A DNA stretch of 64,000 nucleotides from Methanocorpusculum vombati (GCF_026891935.1 NZ_JAPTGC010000001.1:186001-250000); one strand, 5' to 3'. Numbered from the stretch's first letter, positions 32,051 to 42,889 are shown. The notes: generated from the sequence alone by a model not told the origin. Numbers and translations: made by a program.

Positions 32051-33265
32051 TCACTCAGCAACCTGTATCTCCCAGCTCATCGCCGCCCCGCCGCCGATCG
32101 GCTCCAGCGTCACCAGGTACTCGCCTGCCGGCACCGGTGCAGTCACGGACCAGATGTTTACGCCGTCATCACCCGCAGTAACCGGCACGACGCCGGACCA
32201 TCCGGAAAACTCCTGAACCGATCCCTTCGGCTGAGCCGTGAAGTACGGCTCAATGGAGACGGCCAGCTCCTTTTCGGTGGAGAAAAGAGTTGTACCGGAG
32301 AGGGTGATCATCCCGTTCTCCGGAACATACCCGATCGGCTCCGCAGCCGAAACACGGAACAGTCCGGCAAACCATGCCGCGATCTGATCCCAGATACCCG
32401 GTTCCGGTGTGGGTTCCGGCGTCGCGACCGTTGTCGGAACAGTCGTCGGAACTGTGGTCAAAACCTCGGTCGGCAACGCCGTAGCTGATGTACCGCCGGA
32501 AATTCCTGCACTCATCGAAGGCCGTCCGAGAGTTACCGTATAGGTCGAGTAGGACGCGTCCCGCAGAGAGTACCGGTTCGCCGGCCGGTCCACCGCAAAG
32601 ATCGTATAGGTTCCCGCATCCAGCCGCCCGGACGTCTGCCACTTGTAGCTCCAGCGTCCGTTGCTCACACTCCGCGACACAAACGTGTCCGGATCATCCG
32701 TCACCGCGGCGACCGACGGGTTCGACAGCTTCGCACCGGCTGAAGGAAGGTTTGGCCCGGTCACAAACAGATACACCTTGTTCGTTCCGGGAGCAGCCCC
32801 GGAAAGCTCCACTGTCGATCCGATCGCATACCCTCCGGAGGATTGTGTCGGCCTTGGCGTTGAAACTGCCGTCGCACTCACCGAGCCCCGTGTCACCGAC
32901 ACCGACGTCGTGTCCGAACTTGAACCGTCCGAGACCTTGAAACGGAGGGTCGACGGATCGCCGCCGGACGTTGTCGTATACTCCACGCGGGCACGGCCCG
33001 AGGAGTCCAGCTTCACCGTTGCGGAGTCTGCCGACCCCGACACATCCGGCTGCCCGGCAAGAAGCTTCAGGTCAGGCCGATCGCCCGACGTCAGCGACAG
33101 CGTCACCGTCCCGAGCAGATCACCTCCCGAGATGGAGAGCGTAAAATCATTTCCGGCAATGACACTCGACGTCCCCGACAGACTCAGATCACTTGCCGCA
33201 GCAGCCGGGATAAAAACTGCCGCCGCGACAAGAAGGAGAAGAGAAAGTATCTGATATTGTCTCAT
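32051..33265 (-). CDS. Secreted surface protein, unknown function
   Basis: A 404-aa exported protein. An N-terminal signal peptide (about 25 residues ending PAAAA) precedes beta-rich Ser/Thr/Gly-rich domains. These may be Ig-like or DUF3821-type folds seen in methanogen surface proteins. A Thr/Pro/Glu linker TTVPTTVPTTVATPEPTPEP at about 265-285 separates two domains. The final region (GYVPENGMITLSGTTLF to the end) resembles a repeated beta-sandwich. There is no C-terminal membrane anchor. Low aromatic and Cys content suits an extracellular protein. No partner genes suggest a role. Confidence 0.7.
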   Translation of the reverse strand: MRQYQILSLLLLVAAAVFIPAAAASDLSLSGTSSVIAGNDFTLSISGGDLLGTVTLSLTSGDRPDLKLLAGQPDVSGSADSATVKLDSSGRARVEYTTTSGGDPSTLRFKVSDGSSSDTTSVSVTRGSVSATAVSTPRPTQSSGGYAIGSTVELSGAAPGTNKVYLFVTGPNLPSAGAKLSNPSVAAVTDDPDTFVSRSVSNGRWSYKWQTSGRLDAGTYTIFAVDRPANRYSLRDASYSTYTVTLGRPSMSAGISGGTSATALPTEVLTTVPTTVPTTVATPEPTPEPGIWDQIAAWFAGLFRVSAAEPIGYVPENGMITLSGTTLFSTEKELAVSIEPYFTAQPKGSVQEFSGWSGVVPVTAGDDGVNIWSVTAPVPAGEYLVTLEPIGGGAAMSWEIQVAE

Positions 33266-33306
33266 TATGAAAAAATAGTGGACGCAAAAGATTATAGTGT
33301 TTTGGA

Positions 33307-33813
33307 TTACACCGTGACGTCCACCGCGACCACACCGTACACATACGGTTTGTTTATGTCAAATGTCTTCACGCTTGCCGCCCGCGGCAGCATCACCGTG
33401 ACGACACGCTCATTTGCCGGATAAATCCGGTCGATCTTTGTCACATACGGAATCCCGGCACTGACAACCTCTTCATAGCTTGCCGGCGACCAGCCGTTCT
33501 CAACCTGATCGGTGTTGTACACAAAGAACGTATAGCGGATGTTGTATCCGTCTTTGCGGAGATCCCGGACTGCAACTGCCTTCATCGTCAGCTCAACGTT
33601 ACCTGCCTCCTCCGTGGATTTCTTTGCCGTCAGCGTGTAGGTGACACCCGGTGTGTCCGGCAGAATCTTCACCGACTCAAGCGGCGCCGGGGTCTCCGTC
33701 GGTGTTGCGGTGGGTGCGGGTGTTTCTCCGCCGCCGTCCGGATTCACGCATCCTGCGGCAAACATCAGACAGCCAAGCAGCAGAATCACTGCAAACAGAT
33801 GTGAATATTTCAT
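33307..33813 (-). CDS. Predicted lipoprotein with beta-sandwich domain
   Basis: A 168-aa secreted protein with a signal peptide and lipobox at about residues 18-22 (FAAGC), then a short linker TPAPTATPTETPAP. The remaining domain is beta-rich (GNVELTMKAVAVRDL and YTFFVYNTDQ), of a DUF4352-like or Ig-like type. It is 41 bp upstream of the 32051-33265 surface protein start. Possible co-transcription with that gene is an inference. Function is not apparent. Confidence 0.7.
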   Translation of the reverse strand: MKYSHLFAVILLLGCLMFAAGCVNPDGGGETPAPTATPTETPAPLESVKILPDTPGVTYTLTAKKSTEEAGNVELTMKAVAVRDLRKDGYNIRYTFFVYNTDQVENGWSPASYEEVVSAGIPYVTKIDRIYPANERVVTVMLPRAASVKTFDINKPYVYGVVAVDVTV

Positions 33814-33858
33814 AGAAAACTATCAGCGGGAAAACAGATAGAAATTGTGGTAAAAAAA

Positions 33859-34854
33859 TTAGTTGATCTCAACACCCTGCAGCAGAACCCTGTGCTCCGG
33901 AATCACATGTCCCACAACCTTTGCACCGTCAACTATTGCCAGAATCTTCGCAACGCTTGCCTCGGGCACGATGAATGCAAAGCCCATGCCCATATTGAAC
34001 GTCCGGTACAGCTCGTTCGTCTCAAGCTCACCCTTCTCTTTGATCCACTGCAAAATCTCCGGAACCGGCATAGGATCATCGATGGAAAAACCGTACTCAC
34101 TGATACGCAGGAAGTTTAAGAGACCGCCGCCCGTTACATGGCACATACCGTGCACCTCGACCGCCCGGCAGACGTCCAGCACCTCGGAGTAGATACGGGT
34201 AGGTGTAATCAGTGCCGACCCGACCGTCTTTCCGGACGGGAGCTTTACCGCGTAGCCGCCGTTCTCGGTTGCCACTTTGCGTGCGAGGGTGTAGCCGTTT
34301 GAGTGAACACCGGTACTTGCAACACCAATGATCACATCGCCCGGCGCAATCTTCTCGCCGGTGACCACACGGTCGCGGTCCTGCACGCCGAGACACGTTC
34401 CCGCAAGGTCAAGACCGTTGATCATACCCTTCAGCGTTGCCGTCTCGCCGCCGACGATGTTCATGTTTGCAAGCTTTGCGCCCTCATTTAACCCGACACC
34501 GATCTGAATCATCTGTTCGGTGTTGATACCTTCGGTTGCGATGTAGTCAACGAACGCCACCGGTTCGATGTTCATCACGTACATGTCGTTGACGTTCATC
34601 GCAATGCAGTCGATACCGACCGTTGTCCAGTCGCCGAGATCATCGGCGACCCGCATCTTCGTCCCGACCCCGTCGGTGCAGAGGGAGAGGACTTTGGATC
34701 CGAAATCGATCAGGCCGGCGAAGTGACCGACACCGCCGAGCATACCGTGCTCGCCGGATCGTTTGTAGCTCAGCTGGTGAATCAGTGCCTTGACGCCGTC
34801 GGCCTCAAGGTTGATGTCAACACCCGCGTCCTTGTAGGAATATTTTTTACTCAT
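33859..34854 (-). CDS. purM: Phosphoribosylaminoimidazole synthetase (PurM)
   Basis: Purine synthesis: ATP-dependent ring closure of formylglycinamidine ribonucleotide to aminoimidazole ribonucleotide. The N-terminal YKDAGVDINLEADGV and the DGVGTK loop (LCTDGVGTKMRVADD), then NDMYVMNIEPVAFVDY, are typical. The long glycine-rich GEKIAPGDVIIGVASTGVHSNG motif is present at mid-protein. Length (331 aa) is normal. The start overlaps the aspartate kinase stop by 4 nt. The pairing with aspartate kinase crosses pathways, with purine and aspartate family synthesis sharing a transcript. purE is 4 kb away on the other strand. Confidence 0.95.
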   Translation of the reverse strand: MSKKYSYKDAGVDINLEADGVKALIHQLSYKRSGEHGMLGGVGHFAGLIDFGSKVLSLCTDGVGTKMRVADDLGDWTTVGIDCIAMNVNDMYVMNIEPVAFVDYIATEGINTEQMIQIGVGLNEGAKLANMNIVGGETATLKGMINGLDLAGTCLGVQDRDRVVTGEKIAPGDVIIGVASTGVHSNGYTLARKVATENGGYAVKLPSGKTVGSALITPTRIYSEVLDVCRAVEVHGMCHVTGGGLLNFLRISEYGFSIDDPMPVPEILQWIKEKGELETNELYRTFNMGMGFAFIVPEASVAKILAIVDGAKVVGHVIPEHRVLLQGVEIN

Positions 34855-36248
34855 GCTTCTTCCTCTTCTTCCAGATGATACTCTTCGTGAATTGCCCGCA
34901 CGGCTTTTACCCCGTCCGCCTGCTTGACCACAAAGGAAACGTTTACCTCTGACCCTTGCGAGAGCATCATCACGTTGATACCGGCAACGCCGAGACCATG
35001 GAAGATACGTCCCAGGGTTCCGCAGGTTCCTGCCATTCCCGCACCGACGATTGAGACAACCGCAACGTCGCGGTCAAAGTCAAACTCACGGATGAATCCC
35101 TTCTGTTTTACCTCGGCAAGAGCGGTGAGTGCTGCATCCAGCTGTTCCTCGGTGATGATCATGGAGATGGTCATCTCAGATGATCCCTGCGAGATCAGCA
35201 TTACGTTGACACCGGCTTCCGCCAGTGTCGTGAATATCGCACCGGCAACTCCGGGCTTGCCTGCCATGATGGCGCCGCCGACTTTGATGAGGCAGCTGTT
35301 CTGTATCAATGATATTGCTTTCACAATTCTCTTGTCTGCATGCGGCTCGCGGATAACGACCGTTCCCGGATGATCCGGGTTGAAGGTGTTTTTGACGCGG
35401 ACCGGGATGTTCTTCTGCATCGCAGGAACCAGTGCCCGCGGATGGATAACCTTTGCGCCGAAGTAGGACATCTCCATCATCTCAAGGAAGGAGATGGAGT
35501 TTATCACGCGTGCTTCGGGAATGAGGCGAGGGTCGGTGGTCATGACGCCGTCCACATCGGTCCAGATAAGAATCTCGTCGGCGTCGATTCCTGCACCGAC
35601 GATTGCACCCGAGTAGTCGGAACCGCTGCGGCCGAGTGTGGTGACCGCACCGTCCGCCGCACAACCCATGTATCCCATGACAACCGGCACCTGTTCGGTG
35701 AGGAGTGCGCCGACCCGCGCCTGAATGCGGGCATAGCTTTCGGGAAGTGCCGTTGCGCCGTTGTGGACGCCGTCGGTCAGAATGCCTGCGTCGCATCCGC
35801 TCATGTAGCAGCTCGGGATACCGGCCTGCCGGAGTGCGGCACTGATGATCGGTGCGGACAGCCGCTCACCGAACGAGATGATGTAGTCCTTGGACCTTGG
35901 GGTGAGTTCACGGAGGTTGTGAACGGCGAGCAGGATATTGGCAAGCTTCGTGAGACGTGAGTCGAGGTACTCGCCGATCTCCTTTACATAGTCCGGTGCA
36001 ACCGCCTCCAGCACCTTCATGTGGCGGCTGCGGATCGATGCGATGAACGCGTCAAGGGCGGGTTTCTGTTTGCAGTTGATGACCTCTTCGGCGGTTGCGA
36101 TCAGCTGATCGGTTACGCGGGTCATGGCAGAGACCACTACGGCGATTTCGTTTCCGGCATCGCGGGATTCCTTGACGATCTTGACCACATTGGCAATGCA
36201 TTTTTCATCGCCGACGGATGTTCCTCCAAACTTCATTACGAGTCGCAT
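34851..36248 (-). CDS. Aspartate kinase with two ACT domains
   Basis: First step of the aspartate pathway to lysine, methionine and threonine: aspartate to aspartyl phosphate. The N-terminus VMKFGGTSVGDEKCI is the kinase signature, and the substrate-binding loop GRSGSDYSGAIVG is clear. Two C-terminal ACT domains (about 305-465), with paired VMLISQGSSEMTISMI and INVMMLSQGSEVNVSFVV motifs, point to feedback regulation by an end product. I choose ATG 36246-36248, with AGGTG 9 nt upstream, over the GTG at 36260. Length is 465 aa. It is co-translated with purM. Confidence 0.92.
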   Translation of the reverse strand: MRLVMKFGGTSVGDEKCIANVVKIVKESRDAGNEIAVVVSAMTRVTDQLIATAEEVINCKQKPALDAFIASIRSRHMKVLEAVAPDYVKEIGEYLDSRLTKLANILLAVHNLRELTPRSKDYIISFGERLSAPIISAALRQAGIPSCYMSGCDAGILTDGVHNGATALPESYARIQARVGALLTEQVPVVMGYMGCAADGAVTTLGRSGSDYSGAIVGAGIDADEILIWTDVDGVMTTDPRLIPEARVINSISFLEMMEMSYFGAKVIHPRALVPAMQKNIPVRVKNTFNPDHPGTVVIREPHADKRIVKAISLIQNSCLIKVGGAIMAGKPGVAGAIFTTLAEAGVNVMLISQGSSEMTISMIITEEQLDAALTALAEVKQKGFIREFDFDRDVAVVSIVGAGMAGTCGTLGRIFHGLGVAGINVMMLSQGSEVNVSFVVKQADGVKAVRAIHEEYHLEEEEEA

Positions 36249-36344
36249 CGAATTTAGCACCTGTGATAATAATGTGCTATCAGGTGGGCGTTGTGAGGTG
36301 ATATAAATTGTCCACGCAGGCGGAAGGGCAAATGAAAAAAAGAG

Positions 36345-36530
36345 TTAGTTGGTGTTCTTGCGGTACACGTTTAAGCCGATCTTAACGTCGTGTTCCGGGA
36401 CAATCGGCTGGTTGCCTTCGGTCGAGGCGATGATGACGGACTTTCCTGAGGAGGAAACCCCGTACTCTTTGGTGATGTCAACTTTAATGGTCAGGATGTT
36501 TCCTTCAAGTTTCATTTCAACATTTTTCAT
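36345..36530 (-). CDS. Small conserved methanogen protein, unknown
   Basis: A 61-aa protein, mostly beta strands, with MKLEGNILTIKVDITKEYG at the start, then SSSGKSVIIASTEGNQPI. It resembles short proteins found in methanogenic archaea, but I cannot name a family or function. It is a stand-alone gene in the gap between the aspartate kinase and riboflavin synthase genes. A signal peptide, a membrane helix and metal ligands are all absent. The strand pattern is compatible with a small beta-barrel or with a dimeric regulator. Confidence 0.65.
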   Translation of the reverse strand: MKNVEMKLEGNILTIKVDITKEYGVSSSGKSVIIASTEGNQPIVPEHDVKIGLNVYRKNTN

Positions 36531-36584
36531 ATGAATACCTCACAGGGAAATTATATAGTCTTTTCTGCAAACCTTCAAAAAATA

Positions 36585-38176
<1,592 letters not shown>

Positions 38177-38225
38177 GGTATCAGGGCTGTTTGTACATAT
38201 ATGTGAAGAGACAATACTTATATGC

Positions 38226-38618
38226 ATGGCAGATGTTGCAGTTATTGCCGGATCGGCATCAGATAAGGCTATTATCGATAAGGTTGTGAATACGCTCGCG
38301 CAGTATGCCCTTTCATACGATATGCAGATTCTCTCCGCCCACCGCGATGCGGAGAAGCTGGACGCCTATGTGAAGAAGAGTGATGCGAAGGTGTTCATCT
38401 GTATTGCAGGAATGTCTGCGGCGCTTCCGGGTGTGGTTGCGGCGAGAACCACAAAGCCCGTGATTGGCGTGCCGGTGTCGGGCAAACTTGCGGGCGGTCT
38501 TGATGCGCTGCTCTCTATTGCCCAGATGCCGAAGGGAGTTCCGGTTGCATGTATGGCACTGGACGGCGGCGAAAATGCTGCGCATATGGCTCACCGGATT
38601 TTGTCTCTCCTCCCCTGA
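38226..38618 (+). CDS. purE: N5-carboxyaminoimidazole ribonucleotide mutase (PurE)
   Basis: Purine synthesis enzyme that rearranges or carboxylates aminoimidazole ribonucleotide. VAVIAGSASDKAIIDK forms the phosphate-binding loop; the SAHRDAEKL segment (normally SAHRTP) and GMSAALPGVVAARTTKPVIGVPV follow. Length is only 130 aa, about 30 shorter than bacterial class I PurE, as common in archaea. ATG 38226 is chosen because a TATA-like ACTTATATGC lies immediately upstream. No purK is seen, so the class (carboxylase or mutase) is not settled. The frame further upstream lies in the divergent aminotransferase gene. Confidence 0.9.
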   Translation: MADVAVIAGSASDKAIIDKVVNTLAQYALSYDMQILSAHRDAEKLDAYVKKSDAKVFICIAGMSAALPGVVAARTTKPVIGVPVSGKLAGGLDALLSIAQMPKGVPVACMALDGGENAAHMAHRILSLLP

Positions 38619-38684
38619 CTGACAACACACATCACTTTTTTCTGGAATACTTTTGTTGCAGCAGATCAAATACTGAATATACTC

Positions 38685-39251
38685 ATGCCCTCCCCTGACA
38701 TTCTTGAGCGTGACCGTTCCGGCGTTCCCGTCTCCGTTTACGAACCCGGTTATGACACCATCTCCCGGCTCATCCGTGAAGCCCAGCGTATCACCGCCGA
38801 ACTCAACACCGGATACCACGAAGAAGAGGAGGTGCGATCCCTCTTCTCCCAGCTGACGGGGGCCGGGGTTGATGAAACCTTCGGCCTTCTGCCGCCGTTT
38901 CATACCGACTTCGGAAAAAATATCCGGGTGGGCAGACGGGTGTTCATCAACTTTGACTGCGTCTTCATGGACCGTGGGGGAATCACCCTCGGTGATGATG
39001 TTCTGATAGGCCCGCGGGTGAATCTGATCACCATTAACCATCTGATTGATCCAAACAACCGGCGAACCACCGTCTGCAAACCGATCACAATCGAGGACAA
39101 TGTGTGGATTGGGGCAGGAGTCACCGTTCTGCCCGGCATCACTATCGGAAAAAATGCCATCATCGGGGCTGCATCTGTCGTAACAAAAGACGTCCCGCCG
39201 AACACCATCGCGGTCGGTACACCGGCAAAAGTTGTACGGACAATCGAATAA
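38685..39251 (+). CDS. Hexapeptide-repeat O-acetyltransferase
   Basis: Sugar O-acetyltransferase of the maltose/galactoside (NodL/LacA) type, which uses acetyl-CoA on sugar hydroxyls. An N-terminal helical region (ISRLIREAQRITAELNTGYHEEEEV) precedes left-handed beta-helix repeats, including IGKNAIIGAASVV. The conserved NHLIDPNNRR holds the catalytic His. The C-terminal GTPAKVVRTI is the classic family ending. Length (188 aa) is normal. It is isolated between purE and a solute-binding protein, so its sugar target is not suggested by neighbours. Confidence 0.88.
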   Translation: MPSPDILERDRSGVPVSVYEPGYDTISRLIREAQRITAELNTGYHEEEEVRSLFSQLTGAGVDETFGLLPPFHTDFGKNIRVGRRVFINFDCVFMDRGGITLGDDVLIGPRVNLITINHLIDPNNRRTTVCKPITIEDNVWIGAGVTVLPGITIGKNAIIGAASVVTKDVPPNTIAVGTPAKVVRTIE

Positions 39252-39337
39252 CCCAGGACTATTTTCCCGAATACCTGTCCGTATCATCCGGACAGAGATA
39301 AAAAAAGAAAATCTGCCGGTCGGCAGATTATCTCATC

Positions 39338-40243
39338 TTATGCAGTGGTCTCTGTTGCAACAGGCGCGGTGGTGTTCACCGGCGTGGTGTTTGCGACAAC
39401 CGTCCCGTTTGCCGTCGGCTCAACGGTCGGCTCTGCTGCATCCTCGACGATGTACTGTGCAATCAGCTCTTTCCACTTCTCGGATGCCATCAGGTCCTTC
39501 AGGCCTGCGTTCATCAGTTCACGGAGGTCGTTGTCGTCCTTGCGCACAGCAACCGCGTAGTACTCGCCGGTCTCAATAGCATCGAGCATCGTGAACTGCG
39601 GCTTGCCCTGGATGTAGCTCTCGATGTTTACGTCATCGAAGATAACTGCGTCAACAAGTCCCTGCTCAAGAGCAACCATCGACATCGGGAAGGAATCGAA
39701 CAGCTTGATCTTGCCGTCCTTTACCAGCTGGTTGTACTTCTCCTCACCGAAGAGTCCGCCCTCGTCTTTTGCCTTCTGCATCCACTGGTCTGCAGAACAG
39801 CTGCGCTGCACACCGATAACCACAGTGGCATTGGTGAACTGATCCATCGTTACATTAGAACCGGTCTTCACGGCAATACCCTGATTGACCTGCCAGTACG
39901 GAATGGTGAAGTTTACCTTCTCTAACCGATCGGGCGTAATGGACATACCGGAGTACACCATGTCAATCTTTCCGGTCTGCAGCGCCGGAATGATTCCGTC
40001 CCATGCAACACCCTGAATCTTGACATTGAATCCCTTCTGTTCTGCGATCCACTTCACGGAGTCAACATCAAAACCAACGAACTCGCTGTTGTCACCAAGG
40101 TACGAAAACGGCGGATATTCTGCATCAATACCAACAACATAGGTTTTTTTGCCGTCTTCGGCGGGAGTGTTCACACACCCTGCCATCAGGATGGCAAAAA
40201 CAAGGCAAAGCCCTGCTGCCCCATACAACACTTTTTTATCCAT
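39338..40243 (-). CDS. Amino-acid ABC transporter solute-binding lipoprotein
   Basis: Family 3 extracellular solute-binding protein, lipid-anchored. A signal peptide ends in the lipobox FAILMAGC at about residues 14-21. The binding domain begins YVVGIDAEYPPFSYL and continues with GFDVDSVKWIAEQKGF and IVPALQTGKIDMVYSGMSITPDR-like motifs. The VIGVQ loop follows. A C-terminal Thr/Pro-rich tail (about 265-301) is unusual for this family and may be a wall-spanning linker. No permease or ATPase gene is adjacent, so it is an orphan in this window or is shared with a system elsewhere. ATG 40241-40243 is the chosen start. Confidence 0.88.
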   Translation of the reverse strand: MDKKVLYGAAGLCLVFAILMAGCVNTPAEDGKKTYVVGIDAEYPPFSYLGDNSEFVGFDVDSVKWIAEQKGFNVKIQGVAWDGIIPALQTGKIDMVYSGMSITPDRLEKVNFTIPYWQVNQGIAVKTGSNVTMDQFTNATVVIGVQRSCSADQWMQKAKDEGGLFGEEKYNQLVKDGKIKLFDSFPMSMVALEQGLVDAVIFDDVNIESYIQGKPQFTMLDAIETGEYYAVAVRKDDNDLRELMNAGLKDLMASEKWKELIAQYIVEDAAEPTVEPTANGTVVANTTPVNTTAPVATETTA

Positions 40244-40296
40244 CCTATAGTGATGGGAGTTAATCAATATAAATTACTTGCCGCGGGAAAAAAGAA

Positions 40297-40590
40297 TTAT
40301 TTCATATAGAACCAGCAGTGGCAGTGGCCGTCCGTTTCTATATCCTTTTCCGCTTCCCGGCAGGGACAGATATAGAGCTTGTCAACGTCGGGGTTGCCGC
40401 TTGGAAGTCTGCACGGACAGTACCGCTTTCCCCGCATCAGCTTGTTGCGGGCAAGTCCCTCAATGACCGAGTCGGCGATGGGCGTGTTCGGGTTCAGTAT
40501 CCAGCCTTTCAGTTTTGCAAATTTCTCCGAGTCCGCACGGATCTTCGGGACAAGTGCGGCGATCTCTTCCGGGGATGGAGGGGTGGTCAT
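40297..40590 (-). CDS. Ferredoxin:thioredoxin reductase catalytic subunit-like
   Basis: A 97-aa protein with the full cysteine signature of the FTR catalytic subunit: KRYCPCR, YICPCR and GHCHCWFY, giving the seven-cysteine CPC...CPC...CHC pattern that holds a 4Fe-4S cluster and a redox disulfide. It takes electrons from ferredoxin and reduces thioredoxin-like partners. It is 48 bp downstream of the peptide deformylase gene on the same strand. The thioredoxin partner is not in the window. Confidence 0.88.
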   Translation of the reverse strand: MTTPPSPEEIAALVPKIRADSEKFAKLKGWILNPNTPIADSVIEGLARNKLMRGKRYCPCRLPSGNPDVDKLYICPCREAEKDIETDGHCHCWFYMK

Positions 40591-40638
40591 GGAATGTAGT
40601 ATTTCTCTGGGAGAATATCTGTTTTTGGTTTGGGAACG

Positions 40639-41130
40639 TTATGTTCTGCTGCCTGCAATCCTGTCCAGATCCTTTTGGATCAGTTTTCGCACACCGGGCC
40701 GGAGATGATCAATAAAGAGCACGCCCTCATGATGATCCTTCTCATGCAGGAATGCCCGGGCGGCAATACCTTTCAGCTCGCACCGGATAACCTCCCCGCT
40801 CTCGTCCAGATACCGGACCGTAATTTTTCTCGGGCGCCGTACCGGACGCTGGATGCCGGGAATGCAGGGACTTCCCTCCATATCCTCAACCGGCGTACCT
40901 TCCGTGAGTACCTCCGGGTTTGCACCGCGGATCACAATTCCGCCTGCATTGATCACAAACAGCCGGAGCGATACACCGATCTGCGGCGCGGAAAGACCCA
41001 CACAATGGTTTGCGGTCATTGTGTCCCACATGTCGGCCAGCACATCCCGCACTTCCTGTGTCATCTCCGGTACGGTCTCTGCCGGTGCTGCAAGAACCGG
41101 ATCGCCGTACAGCCGTATCTCCCGAATCAT
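40639..41130 (-). CDS. def: Peptide deformylase-like protein
   Basis: Removes the formyl group from nascent peptides in bacteria, whereas archaea do not formylate initiator Met, so its substrate here is unclear. Motif 1 is VGLSAPQIG (residues 44-52) and motif 3 is HEKDH (129-133). Motif 2 reads EGSPCIP (85-91), where the canonical form is EGCLSxP: the metal-ligand cysteine position is Ser and a Cys sits two residues later. Activity and metal binding may therefore be altered. Length from ATG 41128-41130 is 163 aa, near normal. It shares a strand with the FTR-like gene. Confidence 0.85.
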   Translation of the reverse strand: MIREIRLYGDPVLAAPAETVPEMTQEVRDVLADMWDTMTANHCVGLSAPQIGVSLRLFVINAGGIVIRGANPEVLTEGTPVEDMEGSPCIPGIQRPVRRPRKITVRYLDESGEVIRCELKGIAARAFLHEKDHHEGVLFIDHLRPGVRKLIQKDLDRIAGSRT

Positions 41131-41217
41131 GGTATAAACTGTGCCGTACAGACCCATACTTTTTTCGTATCGGGGGGCGGGCAAACTGTTTTAGGAAAGA
41201 ATGCGAAATGAACTCAC

Positions 41218-41538
41218 ATGCAGATTGAGTACCTCTCCCCTGACCATGCTCTCCTGACCGGTCCCGGTGTTTTTGCCGATGCCTACTGCCTCGACCTCGG
41301 AGTTGCCCGCTTGATCTTTGCAAAATCCTCTGCCGGGTTTGTCGGCTGCGGATTTTTCGATCTTGCCGTCTTTGAAAAACTCAGCATTCCTGCGGCAAAG
41401 GTTACCGGCATCTTCACCATTGAAGATCTCCTCAAATCCCCTGTTTCCGCGGCAACCCCTGCTGCCGTACTTCGCGGGGCAAAAACCGGTGTGACCGGTG
41501 AAGAAGCGATACGCCGTCTTTGTATCTCTGACCGATGA
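41218..41538 (+). CDS. DUF1805 (YunC-like) protein
   Basis: A 106-aa protein of the DUF1805 family. The N-terminal half folds as HALLTGPGVFADAYCLDLGVARLIFAKS, followed by GFVGCGFFDLAVFEKL, which matches the family. The function is unknown; the Bacillus homologue is YunC. Two cysteines are present but no clear metal site. It is 34 bp upstream of a PEGA-domain protein, though shared transcription is not obvious given their different cellular roles. ATG 41218-41220 is the first start. Confidence 0.8.
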   Translation: MQIEYLSPDHALLTGPGVFADAYCLDLGVARLIFAKSSAGFVGCGFFDLAVFEKLSIPAAKVTGIFTIEDLLKSPVSAATPAAVLRGAKTGVTGEEAIRRLCISDR

Positions 41539-41572
41539 CTATTTCATCTTTGCGAACGATGATTCATTTGTT

Positions 41573-42889
41573 ATGAACAAATTCTATCTTGTGCTGGTGC
41601 TGCTGGCCGCAGTTGCGGTGCTGGCTGCTCCTGCGGCGGCTGAGGTAACACTCGGCGGTTCCGTAGGCGGCTCCACGGCGACGATCAGTGTGACCTCATC
41701 GCCGTCCGGTGCCGAGGTCTATGACGCCGGAACGTATCAGGGCACAACCCCCTGTAACATCATCGTACATACCACGGCAACCCCGATCGATCACGATATT
41801 GTTGTTTCCAAAAACGGGTACTATGATTACCATCACTACATCGGTGATGTGTACACTGATCAGTACATCACCGTCAATGCAGTCCTGACCCCCGTGGTCC
41901 TGACCGGATACCTTGATATCTCTTCCTCACCGTCCGGTGCAAATGTCTATGTGGACGGTATCTACAAAGGAACCTCACCGCTCGTGGCCTCGGTCGATGC
42001 AGGCTCCCATTCGATCCGCATGGAAAAACCGGGCTACGACACCTGGTACGGGACCTATCGTGTTTCTTCCGGAGACACCGCGCAGGTATATGCTTCTCTC
42101 GGTCCGTCCGTTACCTACGGATACATTAATGTCCACTCAACACCGTCGGGTGCGAACGTGTACGTGGACGGCACCTACCGCGACAACACGCCGGAAGTGA
42201 TCAGCGTTACCGCCGGCACCTCGCATGAAGTACAGGTCGTGTACTCCGGCTATGAGGTATATCAGCAGACGGTGACCGTCAGTACGGGCAGTACTGTTTA
42301 CCTTGATGCCAACCTTGTCACCAGTTCCGACGCCTATCTGAAGATTGCGTCCTCTCCCTCGGGGGCTGCGGTGTATGTGGACGGCAACTACTGCGGCAAC
42401 ACCGGTTACTCTTCGGGAAGTTCAATGAACTATATGAGTATCGGTCCGCTTACGGCGGGAACACATGCGGTTATGCTGAAACTGGACGGTTACAACACCT
42501 ACACCTCAACCGTGACGTTGTCTCCCAACGAGATCCGTACCATGAGTGTAACACTGACGCAGAGTGCACCGACACCGTCAGGTAATGCCGGTCTCCATAT
42601 GGCGTCAACTCCTTCCGGTGCGGAGGTATATGTGGACAACGCCTTCCGCGGGTACACGCCGGTATATCTCTCCGACATCTCCGAAGGCCGGCACACGGTG
42701 CTGCTGAAACATACCGGCTACAACGACTGGACCGAGTATGTGGTCTTCACTGCCGGACAGACGGTGGAAAAGGATGTGACCATGTCTCCGGCTTCGGTTC
42801 CTCCGGCGCCGACACAGTCACCCTTCCCGGTTCTGGCTTTCGCGGGTCTTGCAGCCGCCGCGGTATTTGCCGTCCGGCGGATGTACTAA
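41573..42889 (+). CDS. PEGA-domain surface protein
   Basis: A 438-aa exported protein. The signal peptide ends at about residue 23 (LAAPAAA). Then come five or six PEGA domains, each starting with a strand like ISSSPSGANVYVDG and ending GYDTWYG or an equivalent. The Pro/Thr linker PPAPTQSP near the C-terminus leads to a hydrophobic segment and the basic end AVRRMY. That tail resembles those of two other proteins in this window and may be a cell-surface sorting signal. ATG 41573-41575 is chosen, because the signal peptide begins there and 25 upstream codons are implausible. Confidence 0.85.
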   Translation: MNKFYLVLVLLAAVAVLAAPAAAEVTLGGSVGGSTATISVTSSPSGAEVYDAGTYQGTTPCNIIVHTTATPIDHDIVVSKNGYYDYHHYIGDVYTDQYITVNAVLTPVVLTGYLDISSSPSGANVYVDGIYKGTSPLVASVDAGSHSIRMEKPGYDTWYGTYRVSSGDTAQVYASLGPSVTYGYINVHSTPSGANVYVDGTYRDNTPEVISVTAGTSHEVQVVYSGYEVYQQTVTVSTGSTVYLDANLVTSSDAYLKIASSPSGAAVYVDGNYCGNTGYSSGSSMNYMSIGPLTAGTHAVMLKLDGYNTYTSTVTLSPNEIRTMSVTLTQSAPTPSGNAGLHMASTPSGAEVYVDNAFRGYTPVYLSDISEGRHTVLLKHTGYNDWTEYVVFTAGQTVEKDVTMSPASVPPAPTQSPFPVLAFAGLAAAAVFAVRRMY

